Of a DNA stretch of 64,000 nt, positions 62,613 to 64,000 are shown piece after piece (position 1 is the stretch's first letter; each line of letters starts with the position of its first letter). Under the pieces are notes generated by a model that saw only the letters and a list, made by a program, of their open reading frames with translations, was not told where the DNA came from and ran no database searches. This stretch comes from JAUUSJ01 sp964439395. Its GTDB lineage: Bacteria; Bacillota; Clostridia; Lachnospirales; Lachnospiraceae. Made by a program: the position numbers and the translations under genes. Where the stretch lies: contig CAYTNV010000003.1 of assembly GCA_964439395.1 (NCBI GenBank), positions 77,227 to 141,226 of the forward strand. Direction: 5' to 3'.

Positions 62613-63332
62613 TTAGTCTACTTGGCATGATTCTTCACAATAATCAAAAAATTTCTTCGCTTCTCTTTTGCTAATCTTTTTATATTGTCCTAATTTTAAA
62701 TTTTCCATCCGATAATTCATAATACGAATTCTCTTTAAATCTCGCACCTGATATCCGACTGCCTCACACATTCGTCGAATTTGACGGTTGAGTCCCTGTG
62801 TTAAAACGATATGAAACTCCTGTTTTCCACTCTTCCAAACTTTACACTCTCTTGTGACTGTGTCTAAAATTGGAACACCCTGGCTCATCCTTTTTATAAA
62901 ACGAGGCGTAATTTCACGATCTACTCGCACGACATATTCTTTCTCATGGAAATGTCTCGCCTTTAAAATATAATTCATGAACTCACCATCATTAGTCAAT
63001 AACAATAGACCCTCGGAATCCTTGTCTAATCTTCCGACTGGAAATATTCTCTTTGGATAGTGAATAAAATCAACGACATTATCTTTATCCTTCTTTGAGG
63101 CAGTGCAGACAATTCCCTTTGGCTTATTAAAAGCAAGAAGAATAAATTCTTCTTCTTTTCTCGCTGTTACTCCCTCTACTTCAATCTTTTGATTTTTAGA
63201 AACTTGCATTCCCATCTGAGCTACTTTTCCATCTACAGTCACTTTTCCAGCTTCAATATACTCATCCGCTTTTCGCCTAGAACATATCCCCGCCTCACTC
63301 AAAAATTTATTTAATCGAATTTTTTCTTCCAC
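62613..63332 (-). CDS. rluF: 23S rRNA pseudouridine synthase, RluF type
   Basis: 239 aa: N-terminal S4 domain (IRLNKFLSEAGICSRRKADE) and the RsuA/RluB/E/F catalytic domain with the active-site Asp in FPVGRLDKDSEGLLLLTNDG. The stretches VPILDTVTRECKV, QGLNRQIRRMCE and RIMN are closest to RluF (U2604 of 23S rRNA). I place the start at GTG 63332, with AAGGAAG 5 nt upstream; an ATG at 63365 would overlap the thioesterase stop and has no ribosome site. It follows the thioesterase gene by 10 nt. Confidence 0.9.
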   Translation of the reverse strand: MEEKIRLNKFLSEAGICSRRKADEYIEAGKVTVDGKVAQMGMQVSKNQKIEVEGVTARKEEEFILLAFNKPKGIVCTASKKDKDNVVDFIHYPKRIFPVGRLDKDSEGLLLLTNDGEFMNYILKARHFHEKEYVVRVDREITPRFIKRMSQGVPILDTVTRECKVWKSGKQEFHIVLTQGLNRQIRRMCEAVGYQVRDLKRIRIMNYRMENLKLGQYKKISKREAKKFFDYCEESCQVD

Positions 63333-63342
63333 TTTTTCTTCC

Positions 63343-63741
63343 TTACGCCTGTGTGCATTTTGCATTTGCTTTTTCTACAAATGGCTCTGCTTTCACAATA
63401 AAGCGCTCATGAGTTCCTTTACCGATCATTCCGCAAGCGTCATTCACTTTTACATCAAAGACAAGTCTTTTTCTGTCTATTTCCACAAGTTCACATACAC
63501 AAGTTGCACTAAGACCAATCGGAGTCGCACTTGTATGCGCAATATCAAGCTTTGTCCCAACTGTAGTAAATCCCTCGTCAAGCTGTCCATCGAGTAACTT
63601 CACTGCTGTCTGCTCAATAAGGGCAATCATAGCAGGAGTTGCATAGACAGGCAGGGAACCACTTCCGACTGTAGCTGCTGTATTATTTTCTGTCACTAAT
63701 TCTGACTTTTCTGCTTTCATTCCTAATTTTAATTCTGCCAT
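63343..63741 (-). CDS. Hotdog-fold thioesterase (FlK-like family)
   Basis: 132 aa. The region VYATPAMIALIEQTAVKLLD, then VGTKLDIAHTSATPIGL, matches the family of fluoroacetyl-CoA-thioesterase-like proteins. The Thr, Glu and His used in that family appear as T in YATP, E in IEQTA and H in IAHTS. The ATG at 63765 is in frame, but AGAGGTG 6 nt before 63741 marks the start. Likely hydrolyses an acyl-CoA; the substrate is unknown. It is cotranscribed with rluF. Confidence 0.8.
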   Translation of the reverse strand: MAELKLGMKAEKSELVTENNTAATVGSGSLPVYATPAMIALIEQTAVKLLDGQLDEGFTTVGTKLDIAHTSATPIGLSATCVCELVEIDRKRLVFDVKVNDACGMIGKGTHERFIVKAEPFVEKANAKCTQA

Positions 63742-63863
63742 TTCATTCACCTCTATAATTTTCACTTTATTTTTATCAAATATTATCGTAACTTTTAAAT
63801 TTTAACATATTTTTATATGGTATGCAAGGTGAGTGAAAAGAAATTCACGGAAATCAATTTTTA

Positions 63864-64000
63864 AAACAGCTTACGCTGTTTCATAAGGTATAAGTTTTGA
63901 AATAATGGGAAAAGACGCCAAGAGAGCAAGCAGATATCTCCTGTGCAAACACGTTCGTTCCCACGATTTTTCGACATACTTAGCTATGCTGCTTTCGTGA
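63864..64000 (+). other. Right-edge spacer with hairpin and possible 31-codon ORF
   Basis: AAACAGC-TTAC-GCTGTTT is a perfect 7-bp hairpin (63864-63881). Beyond it, an ATG at 63905 opens 31 codons (MGKDAKRASRYLLCKHVRSH and on) to a TGA at 63998-64000. The ribosome-site spacing is poor. The segment is more GC-rich than the spacer before it. It could be a short repeat element or a small protein; I recognise neither. Confidence 0.25.

Noticed and set aside
1..64000. CRISPR array or rRNA genes
   Set aside because: No regularly spaced repeats of 25-40 bp and no rRNA-like stretches were seen.

Overview
The window comes from a low-GC, endospore-forming Clostridia chromosome, most likely a Lachnospiraceae member. 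This is inferred from gene content and order, not from a database match. A complete spoIIIAA-AH operon, the run asp23-nusB-xseA-xseB-ispA-dxs-tlyA-nadK-argR-recN, and strong AAGGAGG-type ribosome sites all fit that group.

Region 1 (1-23.1 kb) is conserved core, almost all on the minus strand. Reading in the direction of transcription (right to left), it holds plsX-rnc-smc-ftsY-ilvA, then spoIIIAA-AH behind a likely sigma-E promoter. The asp23-nusB unit follows with its own vegetative promoter and terminator, then xseA-xseB-ispA-dxs-tlyA-nadK-argR-recN (recN runs off the left edge). A tRNA-Arg(UCU) with a consensus promoter and terminator closes the core.

Region 2 (23.1-57 kb) is accessory DNA with visible gene decay: a glutamine amidotransferase relic, a sortase relic and a PD-(D/E)XK relic. 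The most striking part is 26.0-35.0 kb. It encodes a four-gene operon (two sugar-type ABC permeases, a HlyD-like adaptor, a MacB-like membrane protein), a response regulator and histidine kinase that converge with 2 bp between them, and a 783-aa lipoprotein joining a beta-propeller-like half to a solute-binding half. All four promoters of this module carry the same 22-bp box, two 11-bp direct repeats of TTTAGAGATNN, ending exactly 6 bp before an extended -10. This points to one self-regulated unit. No ATPase gene is present.

Other accessory modules are: a heterodimeric ABC exporter pair with an AraC regulator and a structured 160-nt leader; a two-component system with a MacB-type ABC transporter whose promoter carries two 22-bp-spaced palindromes; a small HD alarmone-hydrolase-like gene between the two halves of that module; an NlpC/P60 wall hydrolase; a cupin; a histidine phosphatase; and a 1638-aa helicase-nuclease followed by a SAM-methyltransferase-like gene, which is a candidate defence pair. 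A small alarmone synthetase ends the region.

Region 3 (57.4-64 kb) returns to core metabolism: sstT, metA (the Glu111 form that predicts acetyl-CoA use), ligA, an RluF-type pseudouridine synthase and a hotdog thioesterase.

Start codons were revised where the ribosome site demanded it (argR, xseB, spoIIIAF, one permease, araC, one regulator, metA, rluF, thioesterase, alarmone synthetase). rnc appears to lack any canonical start codon.
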